Assembly (NCBI GenBank): GCA_021847015.1
Contig: JAJZVW010000002.1
Coordinates: 1 to 64,000, forward strand
Length of the DNA: 64,000 nucleotides
Direction: 5' to 3'
Source: Pseudomonadota bacterium
GTDB taxonomy: Bacteria; Pseudomonadota; Alphaproteobacteria; Rhodospirillales; Magnetospirillaceae
The notes beneath the pieces were generated by a model. The model was given only the letters and a program-made list of their open reading frames with translations, made no database searches and had not been told where the DNA came from. A program made the translations under genes and the position numbers. Shown one piece after another: positions 43,442-50,843 of the stretch (its first letter is position 1; every line of letters begins with the position of its first letter).

Positions 43442-44176
43442 ATGTCGAAAAAGCAATTGGCCCTGGTCATCGACCTCAACGTCTGCGTCGGTTGCCACGC
43501 CTGCGTGACGAGCTGCAAGGAATGGAACACGTCGGGCTGGGCGGGCCCCATGCCCGATCAGAACCCCTACGACGCCGACCCTTCGGGCGTGTTCTTCAAC
43601 CGCGTGCAGACATTCGAATGCGGGACGTTTCCGAACACGGAAACGATCCACTTCCCGAAGAGCTGCCTGCACTGCGAGGACCCGCCATGCGTCCCGGTGT
43701 GCCCCACCGGCGCGTCCTACAAGCGCGAGGAGGACGGCATCGTCCTCGTCGATTACGACAAGTGCATCGGCTGCAAGTACTGCTCGTGGTCCTGCCCCTA
43801 CGGCGTGCGCGAGTTCGACGAGGTCCAGGGCGTGATGAAGAAGTGCACGCTGTGCGTGGACCGCATCTACGACCAGACCCTGCCGCCCGAGCGGCGCAAG
43901 CCGGCCTGCGTGCTGGCGTGCCCGGCCGGCGCGCGCATCTTCGGCGACATCAAGGACCCGGATTCGGAAGCCGCGATCGCCATCCGCGAGAACGGCGGCT
44001 ATCCGCTGATGCCCGAATGGGGCACCCAGCCGGCCAACCACTACCTCCCGCGGCGCAAGACCAAGATGACGCTGCACGAGGACGAGTTGATCCGTGCCGA
44101 CAATCCGCTGAAGATCGAGGGTGAATTGCCCAAGCCGCCGGACGGGTCCTCCCTCGACGATTACTCCAGCTGGTGA
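43442..44176 (+). CDS. soeB: SoeB, four-cluster ferredoxin subunit
   Basis: This 244-residue electron-transfer subunit has four cysteine groups for four iron-sulfur clusters: CVGCHACVTSC (15-25), CLHCEDPPCVPVCP, CIGCKYCSWSCP and CTLCVDR with later cysteines near ACVLACPAGA. It should pass electrons from the molybdenum site of SoeA to the membrane anchor. The ATG at 43442 is preceded by GAGGAG and follows soeA by 14 bases. Similar subunits occur in DmsB, PhsB and NrfC, so the name rests on the operon. Confidence 0.88.
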   Translation: MSKKQLALVIDLNVCVGCHACVTSCKEWNTSGWAGPMPDQNPYDADPSGVFFNRVQTFECGTFPNTETIHFPKSCLHCEDPPCVPVCPTGASYKREEDGIVLVDYDKCIGCKYCSWSCPYGVREFDEVQGVMKKCTLCVDRIYDQTLPPERRKPACVLACPAGARIFGDIKDPDSEAAIAIRENGGYPLMPEWGTQPANHYLPRRKTKMTLHEDELIRADNPLKIEGELPKPPDGSSLDDYSSW

Positions 44177-44280
44177 TGGTCCGGATGCCGGGATACTCTG
44201 TTTCGGGGCATCCCGGCGCCGCTGTGCCGCTCTTCGTGACGCGGCGGACCCTCGGCAGCCGAACAAGGAAATAGATACCG

Positions 44281-45261
44281 ATGAAGCCCGCCTTTTCCGT
44301 GCTTTTCCTAACCACCCTGATCGGCGCCGGGCAGGGTCTTCTGGTCGCGCTGGTCACTGGCCAGTGGTACTTCGTCATCGGCGCCACGCCGCGGCAGGAA
44401 AACGGCGCCTTCTATGCCGTGGGCGCCGCCATCGCGCTGGTCTTGCTGGGGCTGGGGCTGTTCGCGTCATTCTTCCACTTGGCCAATCCGCAGCGGGCCT
44501 GGCGTGCTGCGACCCGTTGGCGCACCTCGTGGCTGTCGCGCGAGGTGATTCTGCTGCCGGTCGTGATGGGGCTTGGCGTCGTCTATGCCGGTGTCCACGG
44601 ATTCGGCATCCGCCCGGTGCTGATGACCTTCTCGAACCAGAAATCCCTCGACCTCACTATGGCGGTGGGTTTCGTGACCGCGGGCGCCGCCCTCCTGCTC
44701 TACGTCGTCACCGGCATGATCTATGCGTGCGTTCGTTTCATCCGCGAGTGGGCGTCAAGCTGGACGGTGGTCAATTTCGTCGCCATGGGGCTGGCGTCGG
44801 GTTTCACTGTGGCCGCCGCCTATGCGGCGATCTCGAGCAGCCCGCTGACGGAATTTTTCGCGGCCGACGCGCTGGTGCTGACGCTGGTCGCGCTGGCCAC
44901 CCGTTCCTACCAGCTTTGGCGCAATTGGCGGGCCAAGTCGCCGTTCACCCTCAAATCGGCGATCGGGGTGCATCACCCGCAAATCCGCCAGCTGACTCAG
45001 GGGTTCTGTGGCACGTCGTTCAACACGAAGGAGTTCTTCGTTCCCGGCGGCAAGGGCAAGATGGCAGTCCTGACCGCCGCCTTCGTGGCGTTCGGCTTCC
45101 TTCTACCGGCGGTGATGATCGGCGTTGGCTGGGCGACGGGCGATGCCGCGCTGCTGATCGCCGCGGCATTGGCGCAATACCTCGGCCTGCTGGCGGAACG
45201 GTGGGTGTTCTTCGCCCAAGGCAACCATGTGCAGAATCTCTACTATCAGGCGCGTGCCTGA
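44281..45261 (+). CDS. soeC: SoeC, DmsC-like membrane anchor
   Basis: This 326-residue integral membrane protein has about eight hydrophobic helices and resembles DMSO reductase anchor DmsC (LVTGQWYFVIGATP, FASFFHLANPQRAWRA and SWLSREVILLP are typical). It would bind SoeAB to the inner membrane and pass electrons to quinone. It lies 104 bases after soeB on the same strand. Its last 16 bases overlap the convergent pseudouridine synthase gene. Confidence 0.88.
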   Translation: MKPAFSVLFLTTLIGAGQGLLVALVTGQWYFVIGATPRQENGAFYAVGAAIALVLLGLGLFASFFHLANPQRAWRAATRWRTSWLSREVILLPVVMGLGVVYAGVHGFGIRPVLMTFSNQKSLDLTMAVGFVTAGAALLLYVVTGMIYACVRFIREWASSWTVVNFVAMGLASGFTVAAAYAAISSSPLTEFFAADALVLTLVALATRSYQLWRNWRAKSPFTLKSAIGVHHPQIRQLTQGFCGTSFNTKEFFVPGGKGKMAVLTAAFVAFGFLLPAVMIGVGWATGDAALLIAAALAQYLGLLAERWVFFAQGNHVQNLYYQARA

Positions 45262-46001
45262 TCTGCGGGAATTCCGGCGTCCTCGGCCGCCGGGTTCCAT
45301 CCGCAGGCGGCCAGCAGCGCGCACATGTGCTCCGGGACCGGGGCCGTGACCCGCACGGGCGGCTTGTTCGCGGAAAGGGGCACGGCGACGCTGCGCGCGT
45401 GGAGATGGAGAATGTCCGCCGCCATGTCGGCGGTCCCGCGGCCATAGATGACGTCGCCGGCGATCGGGCTGCCCATCAGGGCGAGATGGGCGCGGATCTG
45501 ATGGGTCCGTCCGGTGCGGGGGCGCGCTTCGATCCATGCCAGTCTTTCGCTCCGGCCCAAGACCGTCCAATCGGTTACCGAAGGCTGGCCCTTGGGATTG
45601 GCCACCATCCGCCAGCCGTGCTTGCGTTCCAGCTTGAGGAGGGGGGCGTCGATGGTCCCGGATTGCGCCGCCGGAGCCCCTACGACGACGGCCCAATAGA
45701 CTTTCTCGACCTTGCCCTCGGCGAACAGAGCCCCAAGTCTGGCCAGCGCCTTGTGGTGCCGTCCCAATACCAGGCAGCCGGACGTCTCCCGGTCCAGCCG
45801 GTGCGCCAGTTCGGGAGCCCGTTTGAGGCCGAAGCGCAGGGAATCCAGGAGGGGCGTCAAGGTGACTCCGCCCCGGGGCCCCGCATGCACGGGGATTCCC
45901 GCCGGCTTGTCGATGATCAGCATCAGTCCGTCCCGGTAGAGCAGCCGGGATTGCAGGAAATCGGCGGGCAAGCCGCCGGGCGCGTCCCACCGTGCGGTCA
46001 T
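45246..46001 (-). CDS. RluA-family pseudouridine synthase
   Basis: This 251-residue RNA-modifying enzyme has the RluA/RsuA catalytic motif AHRLDRETSGCLVLGR, whose aspartate is the nucleophile, along with VYWAVVVG and RTGRTHQIRAHLALMGSPI. It lacks an N-terminal S4 domain, so it is of the short RluA type acting on rRNA or tRNA. The target cannot be told. Its start overlaps the stop of the SPOR lipoprotein gene upstream (ATGA). Confidence 0.9.
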   Translation of the reverse strand: MTARWDAPGGLPADFLQSRLLYRDGLMLIIDKPAGIPVHAGPRGGVTLTPLLDSLRFGLKRAPELAHRLDRETSGCLVLGRHHKALARLGALFAEGKVEKVYWAVVVGAPAAQSGTIDAPLLKLERKHGWRMVANPKGQPSVTDWTVLGRSERLAWIEARPRTGRTHQIRAHLALMGSPIAGDVIYGRGTADMAADILHLHARSVAVPLSANKPPVRVTAPVPEHMCALLAACGWNPAAEDAGIPADQARA

Positions 46002-47134
46002 GGCGGAAACGGCGTGGGCAGGCAGTCCTGATTGCGGGCGCGCAAGGCCCCGCAGAGCTTATCGGCCGCCGCCGGGTCCACTGGCCCGGCGATCAAACGG
46101 TAGGTCACGCCGAGATTGCCGAGATCCGCTTTCACCAGCTTGTGTGACAGCCCCGCGAGTTCCGGATTCTGTTGGGCCAGCACAGTCCACGCCTTGTCGC
46201 CGAAAGCCGGGGATGCCATGGCCAGCAGATAGGCTCCGGCCGGCCCCTTCGCACCGGGTGCCAATTTCGGGGGGTCCATTCCCGGCGGCGACGGCGCGAT
46301 TTCAGGTTCGAAGCCGTGGTGCGGCCGGTGGCCGGGCGCTGCCTTCGCCTCGGTGGCGGGCGGAGGCGAAGGCGTCGGTACGGCCGCCTTGTCCGGCAAC
46401 TTGCCGCTGTCGACCAGCGCCTCGACCGCCCTTTTTTCGCGGAATCGTTCATCGGCCCCGATCAGGCCGGTCTCCTCCAGGCGGTCCAGACGGGCCAGCA
46501 GGGCCCGGGCGGAGGCGAGGTCGGGCGGCGTCAGCGGCCGGCGTGCCGCGGGTGCCGCAGGCAGAATGGCGTCGAGCAGGAACGACCGCTCGCCGTCCGC
46601 CGCGTCCCGGGCGGCGTCCAGGGCGCGGAAGCGGGCCAGGATGGCATCCACGGGCGGCAGGGGGCGGTCAAGCCCGACGGCCGGCGGCTGCGGCGCGGTC
46701 AGGGGCAACAGCGCCCCCTTGTTGGCGTCGACTCGCACCGCCGCCTCGCTGGGGGAAATCAGGCGCTCGTCCAGCAATTGGCGCACGATCAGAAAGCGCA
46801 ACGCCAGGGGGTCGCCCTCCAGCTCGCGGACGGCCTGGGGTCCGGAAACCTGGGCGACCGCCGGGAACGGCAGCGGGTCGTCGGGGGAGGATTGCGGCCG
46901 CTCCAGGGAAGGTACCGACGCGGGGCCGGGCGGTGGCGACGGCGAAGCCGGTGGCGATAGCGACGGCGCGCTCTGGGCCTGTTCCAGCCCCGGATGCGGG
47001 TCGAACAGGCTTCTCGGGTCCATGAGGGCGCGCCGGCTCACGTCAACTCCGCCGCAGCCGGCGACCAGCGTTGGTAGCAGCGGCACCAGGAAACCGAGAA
47101 GGGCACGCGAACGGGGCATGGGGCCGGCCGTCAT
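45998..47134 (-). CDS. SPOR-domain lipoprotein
   Basis: This protein of about 378 residues has a lipoprotein signal peptide (ALLGFLVPLLPTLVAGCGG, with lipobox cysteine), a long Pro/Ala/Ser-rich low-complexity region and a C-terminal SPOR domain of about 75 residues (AYLLAMASPAFGDKAWTVLAQ to CLPTPFPP). SPOR domains bind denuded glycan strands of peptidoglycan at division sites. It is probably anchored in the outer or inner membrane facing the periplasm. ATG 47134 or 47119 may start it, and neither has a strong ribosome site. Confidence 0.75.
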   Translation of the reverse strand: MTAGPMPRSRALLGFLVPLLPTLVAGCGGVDVSRRALMDPRSLFDPHPGLEQAQSAPSLSPPASPSPPPGPASVPSLERPQSSPDDPLPFPAVAQVSGPQAVRELEGDPLALRFLIVRQLLDERLISPSEAAVRVDANKGALLPLTAPQPPAVGLDRPLPPVDAILARFRALDAARDAADGERSFLLDAILPAAPAARRPLTPPDLASARALLARLDRLEETGLIGADERFREKRAVEALVDSGKLPDKAAVPTPSPPPATEAKAAPGHRPHHGFEPEIAPSPPGMDPPKLAPGAKGPAGAYLLAMASPAFGDKAWTVLAQQNPELAGLSHKLVKADLGNLGVTYRLIAGPVDPAAADKLCGALRARNQDCLPTPFPP

Positions 47135-47302
47135 GGTTCGAACCGCGTCATTGTCGGCGGTGGTGCGTTCCAGGGCAAGCGCGATGACTCCCGCCAGCTT
47201 TTCCGGCGGGTGCCGCCGGACCGATCGCCTATGCTTTTCCGCGTGTCCACCCACCGGGCCGCCCGGAACCGGAATGACGGCGTCCTGCGCCCACGGGTTT
47301 TG

Positions 47303-47326
47303 CGCTATATCCATATTGATATTGCG
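47303..47326 (+). promoter_or_regulatory. Possible Mo-box (ModE-type operator) before modA
   Basis: The dyad CGCTATAT (47303-47310) and ATATTGCG (47319-47326), with 8 bases between and one mismatch, resembles the TATAT-containing palindromes bound by ModE/MopA-type molybdate regulators. It lies about 65 bases before the modA start, which fits repression of modABC when molybdate is plentiful. No modE gene is in the window. Confidence 0.55.
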
Positions 47327-47390
47327 GATGTTGCCCTTGCCGCGAGGGGGATGGTAAGAATGACCCCCGAACGCTGTGTGAGTGGACACT

Positions 47391-48161
47391 ATGCGGATAT
47401 CGCGTTTTCTTGCCGTCATCGCGGTTCTGCTTACGGCCATGGGCTGGGGTGGCGCCGCCAGGGCCGACGATGTTCTGGTTTTCGCGGCCGCCTCGACCGC
47501 CGATGCCCTGAACGATGTGGGCGGGCTGTTCGCCGCCAAGGGATTGGGAACCATGAGGGCATCCTACGCCTCCTCGTCCACCCTGGCCCGCCAGATCGAG
47601 CGGGGGGCGCCCGCCAACGTTTTCCTGTCGGCCGACCGGGAGTGGATGGACTGGCTGGAGCACGCCGGTTCCGTGCTTCCGCAGACGCGCCGCGACCTGC
47701 TCGGCAACGCTCTGGTCCTGATCGCTCCCGCCAATTCCGGCTTGGGGGAAATCCACATCGGCCGGAGCACGGACATCGCCGCGCTGCTGGGCTCGGGCCG
47801 TCTGGCCGTCGGCGATCCCGATCACGTTCCCGTGGGCATCTATGCCAAGCAGGCGTTGAAGGCCATGGGGCAGTGGGACAGAATCGGACCCAGGCTGGCC
47901 CGTGCGGAGAGCGTGCGTGCGGGCATGGCCCTGGTCGAGCGGGGCGAGGCGCCCTTGGGCATCGTCTATGCCACGGATGCCGCACTGTCGAAGCGGGTGC
48001 GGGTGGTGGGCACCTTCCCTGCCGCCCTTCATGAGCCCATCGACTATCCGGTTGCCCTTGTGGCCGGCAGGGACACGGTGTCCGCCCGTGCGTTCCTGGA
48101 CTTCCTTCAGACGCCCGAAGCGAAGGCGATTTTCGTCCGCTACGGATTCGTGGTGCACTGA
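47391..48161 (+). CDS. modA: ModA, molybdate-binding periplasmic protein
   Basis: This 256-residue substrate-binding protein of the molybdate ABC importer has a signal peptide (about 1-25, ending in ARA), then VLVFAAASTADALNDVG with the oxyanion-binding serine region, ANVFLSADREWMDWLE, and MALVERGEAPLGIVYATDA in the second lobe. Length is normal for ModA. modB starts three bases after its stop. The ATG at 47391 is chosen as it opens the signal peptide; a GTG three codons earlier is in frame. Confidence 0.93.
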   Translation: MRISRFLAVIAVLLTAMGWGGAARADDVLVFAAASTADALNDVGGLFAAKGLGTMRASYASSSTLARQIERGAPANVFLSADREWMDWLEHAGSVLPQTRRDLLGNALVLIAPANSGLGEIHIGRSTDIAALLGSGRLAVGDPDHVPVGIYAKQALKAMGQWDRIGPRLARAESVRAGMALVERGEAPLGIVYATDAALSKRVRVVGTFPAALHEPIDYPVALVAGRDTVSARAFLDFLQTPEAKAIFVRYGFVVH

Positions 48162-48164
48162 CCG

Positions 48165-48854
48165 ATGGGGCTGACCGCCGCGGAAATCGAGGCATTGCGG
48201 CTCAGCCTGCTGGTGTCGGCGGCGGCCGTCGCGGGGTCGCTGCCGTTCGGCGTGCTGGTCGCGTGGGTGCTGGCGCGGCTGCGCTTTCCCGGAAAGACGC
48301 TTCTCGACGGTTTCGTTCATCTGCCGCTGGTGTTGCCGCCGGTGGTCGTGGGTTATGTGCTGCTGGTGTCCCTGGGCCGGAACGGGCCCTTGGGCGCGTT
48401 GCTGGAACGGTGGTTCGGCATCGCCGTCGCCTTCACCTGGAAGGGGGCGGCGGTGGCCTCCGCGGTGATCGCCTTCCCGCTGATGGTGCGGGCGATACGG
48501 CTGGCGCTGGAAGGGGTGGATCGGCGGCTGGAGCAGGCGGCGCGGACGCTGGGCTGCGGGCCGGTCGAAACCTTTTTCACCGTGACCCTGCCGCTGGCGT
48601 TGCCCGGCATCTCCGCCGGGGTGGTGCTGGCCTTCGCCCGCTCGCTGTCCGAATTCGGGGCGACCATCACCTTCGTCTCCAACATTCCCGGCGAAACCAG
48701 GACCTTGCCGCTGGCCCTCTACGCGCTGATCCAGACGCCCGGCGGAGAGGCGGCGGCGGCACGGCTGTGCGCGATTTCGGTGGTCCTGGCGTTTGCCGCC
48801 CTGCTGGCGTCGGAAGCGCTTGCGCGCCGCTTTGCCCGCCGGCTGGAGGGGTAG
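48165..48854 (+). CDS. modB: ModB, molybdate ABC permease
   Basis: This 229-residue inner-membrane permease has about five helices. Conserved regions are LPLVLPPVVVGYVLL and the coupling segment EQAARTLGCGPVETFFTVTLPLALPGI, with the EAA-type loop that contacts the ATPase, and SLSEFGATITFVSNIPGET, typical of ModB. It lies between modA and modC with gaps of only a few bases, as one operon. Confidence 0.95.
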   Translation: MGLTAAEIEALRLSLLVSAAAVAGSLPFGVLVAWVLARLRFPGKTLLDGFVHLPLVLPPVVVGYVLLVSLGRNGPLGALLERWFGIAVAFTWKGAAVASAVIAFPLMVRAIRLALEGVDRRLEQAARTLGCGPVETFFTVTLPLALPGISAGVVLAFARSLSEFGATITFVSNIPGETRTLPLALYALIQTPGGEAAAARLCAISVVLAFAALLASEALARRFARRLEG

Positions 48855-48856
48855 CC

Positions 48857-49945
48857 GTGCTGGACTTGGCCGTTCGCCGCACCCAGGGCGTGTTCACGCT
48901 GGACGTGTCGTTCGCGGCCGGGTCCGGTGTGACCGCCCTGTTCGGACGCTCCGGTTCCGGCAAGACGTCGGTGATCAACATGGTGGCGGGATTGTCCCGG
49001 CCCGACGACGGGCGGATCGTGGTGGGGGGGCGGCTCCTGTTCGATTCCGGCCGCCGTATCGACGTGCCACCCGAGGATCGCCGGGTCGGCTGCGTTTTCC
49101 AGGAAGCGCGCCTGTTTCCGCATCTGTCGGTCCGCGCCAACCTGACGTTCGGGATGAAGCGCCTCGCGCCGGCCGAGCGCAAGATTCCGTTCGACGTCGT
49201 CATCGGTGTGTTGGGGATCGACCACCTGCTCGAACGCCATCCCGCACGTCTGTCGGGGGGGGAAAAGCAAAGGGTGGCGATCGGAAGGGCGTTGCTGGCC
49301 AGTCCGCGCATCCTGCTGATGGACGAGCCCCTGGCCGCCCTTGACGCCGCCCGCAAGGAGGAGGTGCTGCCGTTCATCGCCCGCGTCGCGCGGCAGTTCG
49401 CCGTTCCGATGCTCTACGTCAGCCATTCGATGGACGAGGTGCTGCGGCTGGCCGATACCCTGGTGCTGATTGATGGCGGCCGGGTCGCGGCGGTGGGCAC
49501 GGTCGAAAGCGTGCTGGCCCGCACCGATCTTCGGCCCCTGACGGGGCGCTATGATGCCGGCGCGGTGGTGGAAGGGATCGTCGCCGGCCACGACGAGGAT
49601 TTCGGCGTCACCCGCCTGGCGTTCGGGGGCGGGGAATTGGTCGTCGGCCGTCTGGCGCTGGCGATAGGGACGCGCACCCGCGTGCGCATTCATGCCCGTG
49701 ACGTGGCCATCGCCCTCGACCGTCCGGAACGAATCAGCGTCCGCAATGTTCTTCCATGCGTCGTTCGTTCGGTCGCGGCGGCGGAAGGCCATCTGGTGGA
49801 CGTCGTCCTGGATTGCGGCGGTTCGCCGTTATGGTCGCAGATCACCCGGCAGGCCCAGGCGGCGCTGGCGTTGGCGCCGGGGCTTCCCGTGCATGCGCTG
49901 ATCAAGGCGGTGACCATCGCCCGCGGCGACGTCGCGGGACGATAG
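48857..49945 (+). CDS. modC: ModC, molybdate ABC ATPase with TOBE domain
   Basis: This 362-residue ATPase has Walker A LFGRSGSGKTS, Q-loop CVFQEARLFPHL, signature RLSGGEKQRV, Walker B ILLMDEPLAALD and switch VSHS. A C-terminal regulatory TOBE domain (about 290-355, ISVRNVLPCVVRSV) is present, as in true ModC proteins. The GTG start at 48857 has GGAGG seven bases upstream and lies two bases after the modB stop. Confidence 0.95.
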   Translation: MLDLAVRRTQGVFTLDVSFAAGSGVTALFGRSGSGKTSVINMVAGLSRPDDGRIVVGGRLLFDSGRRIDVPPEDRRVGCVFQEARLFPHLSVRANLTFGMKRLAPAERKIPFDVVIGVLGIDHLLERHPARLSGGEKQRVAIGRALLASPRILLMDEPLAALDAARKEEVLPFIARVARQFAVPMLYVSHSMDEVLRLADTLVLIDGGRVAAVGTVESVLARTDLRPLTGRYDAGAVVEGIVAGHDEDFGVTRLAFGGGELVVGRLALAIGTRTRVRIHARDVAIALDRPERISVRNVLPCVVRSVAAAEGHLVDVVLDCGGSPLWSQITRQAQAALALAPGLPVHALIKAVTIARGDVAGR

Positions 49946-50054
49946 GAATAGACGATAGGCCGGCGCTTGACACGCCCCTTCGCCGGGCGAAAATCGGCGT
50001 GATGTTGGGCAGATCCGTCACTGTGCCCATTATCCGGACATTGGGAGGATGGTC

Positions 50055-50258
50055 ATGAAACTCAGCGCACGCAACGACATCGTCGGCAAGGTCGCCGCCA
50101 TCACCAAGGGCCAGGTCATGGCCAAGGTGAAGGTGGACATCGGCGGCCAATTCCTCACGTCCCTCGTTTCCGTGGACGCGGTCGACGATCTCGCCCTCGC
50201 CATCGGCGACGAGATTCACGTGATCGTCAAATCGACGGAAGTCATCCTGGGAAAGTAG
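50055..50258 (+). CDS. mop: Molbindin (single TOBE/Mop domain)
   Basis: This 67-residue protein consists of one TOBE domain (MKLSARNDIVGKVAAITKG, then MAKVKVDIGG and VIVKSTEVILGK). Molbindins assemble into rings that bind molybdate and are thought to buffer or store it in the cytoplasm. It follows modC by about 110 bases on the same strand. The ATG at 50055 is chosen because GGAGG lies six bases before it. Confidence 0.93.
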   Translation: MKLSARNDIVGKVAAITKGQVMAKVKVDIGGQFLTSLVSVDAVDDLALAIGDEIHVIVKSTEVILGK

Positions 50259-50304
50259 TCGCCTGAGCGGACAGCGATCCCCATTGTGTGCCCTCGCTCA
50301 CGTT

Positions 50305-50590
50305 GTCATGCCGACCGGGCGCAAACGAGTGGAGGGATACGTCACGCGCCCGCGGCTCCGCCGCCGGACATGATCAAGGCGCGGAACGCGCCTGCGGCTC
50401 CGCCGCCGGACATGATCAAGGCGCGGAACGCGCCTGCGGCTCCGCCGCCGGACATGATCAAGGCGCGGAACGCGCCTGCGGCTCCGCCGCCGGACATGAT
50501 CAAGGCGCGGAACGCGCCCGCGGCTCCGCCGCCAGACATGATCAAGGCGCGGAACGCGCCGGGCCCGAAAGATCGGCTACGCTCGAGATG
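50305..50590 (+). repeat. Dispersed palindromic repeat with five-fold amplified core (copy 3)
   Basis: This copy of the repeat family also found at 19461 and 38252 starts GTCATGCCGACCGGGCG and ends with GAAAGATCGG and a decayed CTCGAGATGA. In its middle the core, single at 38300-38341 and absent at 19461, is present as a five-unit tandem array. It lies in the convergent gap after mop. Confidence 0.8.
50352..50561 (+). repeat. Tandem array, five units of 42 bp
   Basis: Units start at 50352, 50394, 50436, 50478 and 50520. Each begins GCGGCTCCGCCGCC, continues GGACATGATCAAGGCGCGG and ends AACGCGCC plus one base. The first three units are identical; units four and five differ only at their last base, and unit five has a G-to-A change after CCGCC. 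The period is divisible by three, so all frames stay open and give a false repetitive protein. I do not call a gene here. Confidence 0.95.
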
Positions 50591-50640
50591 AAAATGAAAA
50601 ACTCATAATAATAACCGTTGCTGGGAGAATGAGAAGGTCA

Positions 50641-50764
50641 GAGGCGGCGCTAGTCCTATAGGGGGTCGGGATTCGCGCCGCCTCCGCCGACGGCCCTCCG
50701 CGAAGGAGGGCGCTTAGTCCACGGCTCGCCTCTGAAGAGGCTGTGGGGGTCGAGCACCGTGGAC
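50641..50764 (+). ncRNA. Strongly structured segment, possible small RNA
   Basis: Three consecutive perfect stems fill 124 bases. They are GAGGCGGCGC (50641-50650) with GCGCCGCCTC (50675-50684); GCCCTCC (50693-50699) with GGAGGGC (50705-50711); and GTCCACGG (50717-50724) with CCGTGGAC (50757-50764), the last enclosing a nested hairpin GCCTCT/AGAGGC (50728-50741). A run of T residues follows near 50789-50795 on the plus strand. The segment is intergenic between convergent genes. I match it to no known RNA family. Strand and function are inferred. Confidence 0.45.
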
Positions 50765-50843
50765 ATTGCTGATTTATTCAATACTAGCCTTTTTTCCTTA
50801 CGCCTACCTGACAGATTCCCTTACGCTTCGCTTACAAAGCACA

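Noticed and set aside
50286-50591. Open frames encoding a repeated 14-residue peptide
   Set aside because: The period of the DNA repeat is 42 bases, so several frames on both strands stay open by chance. The sequence belongs to a dispersed repeat element, with no ribosome site or domain.
50641-50764. Molybdenum-cofactor riboswitch or 6S RNA
   Set aside because: The segment lies after, not before, molybdenum genes and the next gene is convergent. I also could not recognise conserved positions of either RNA.
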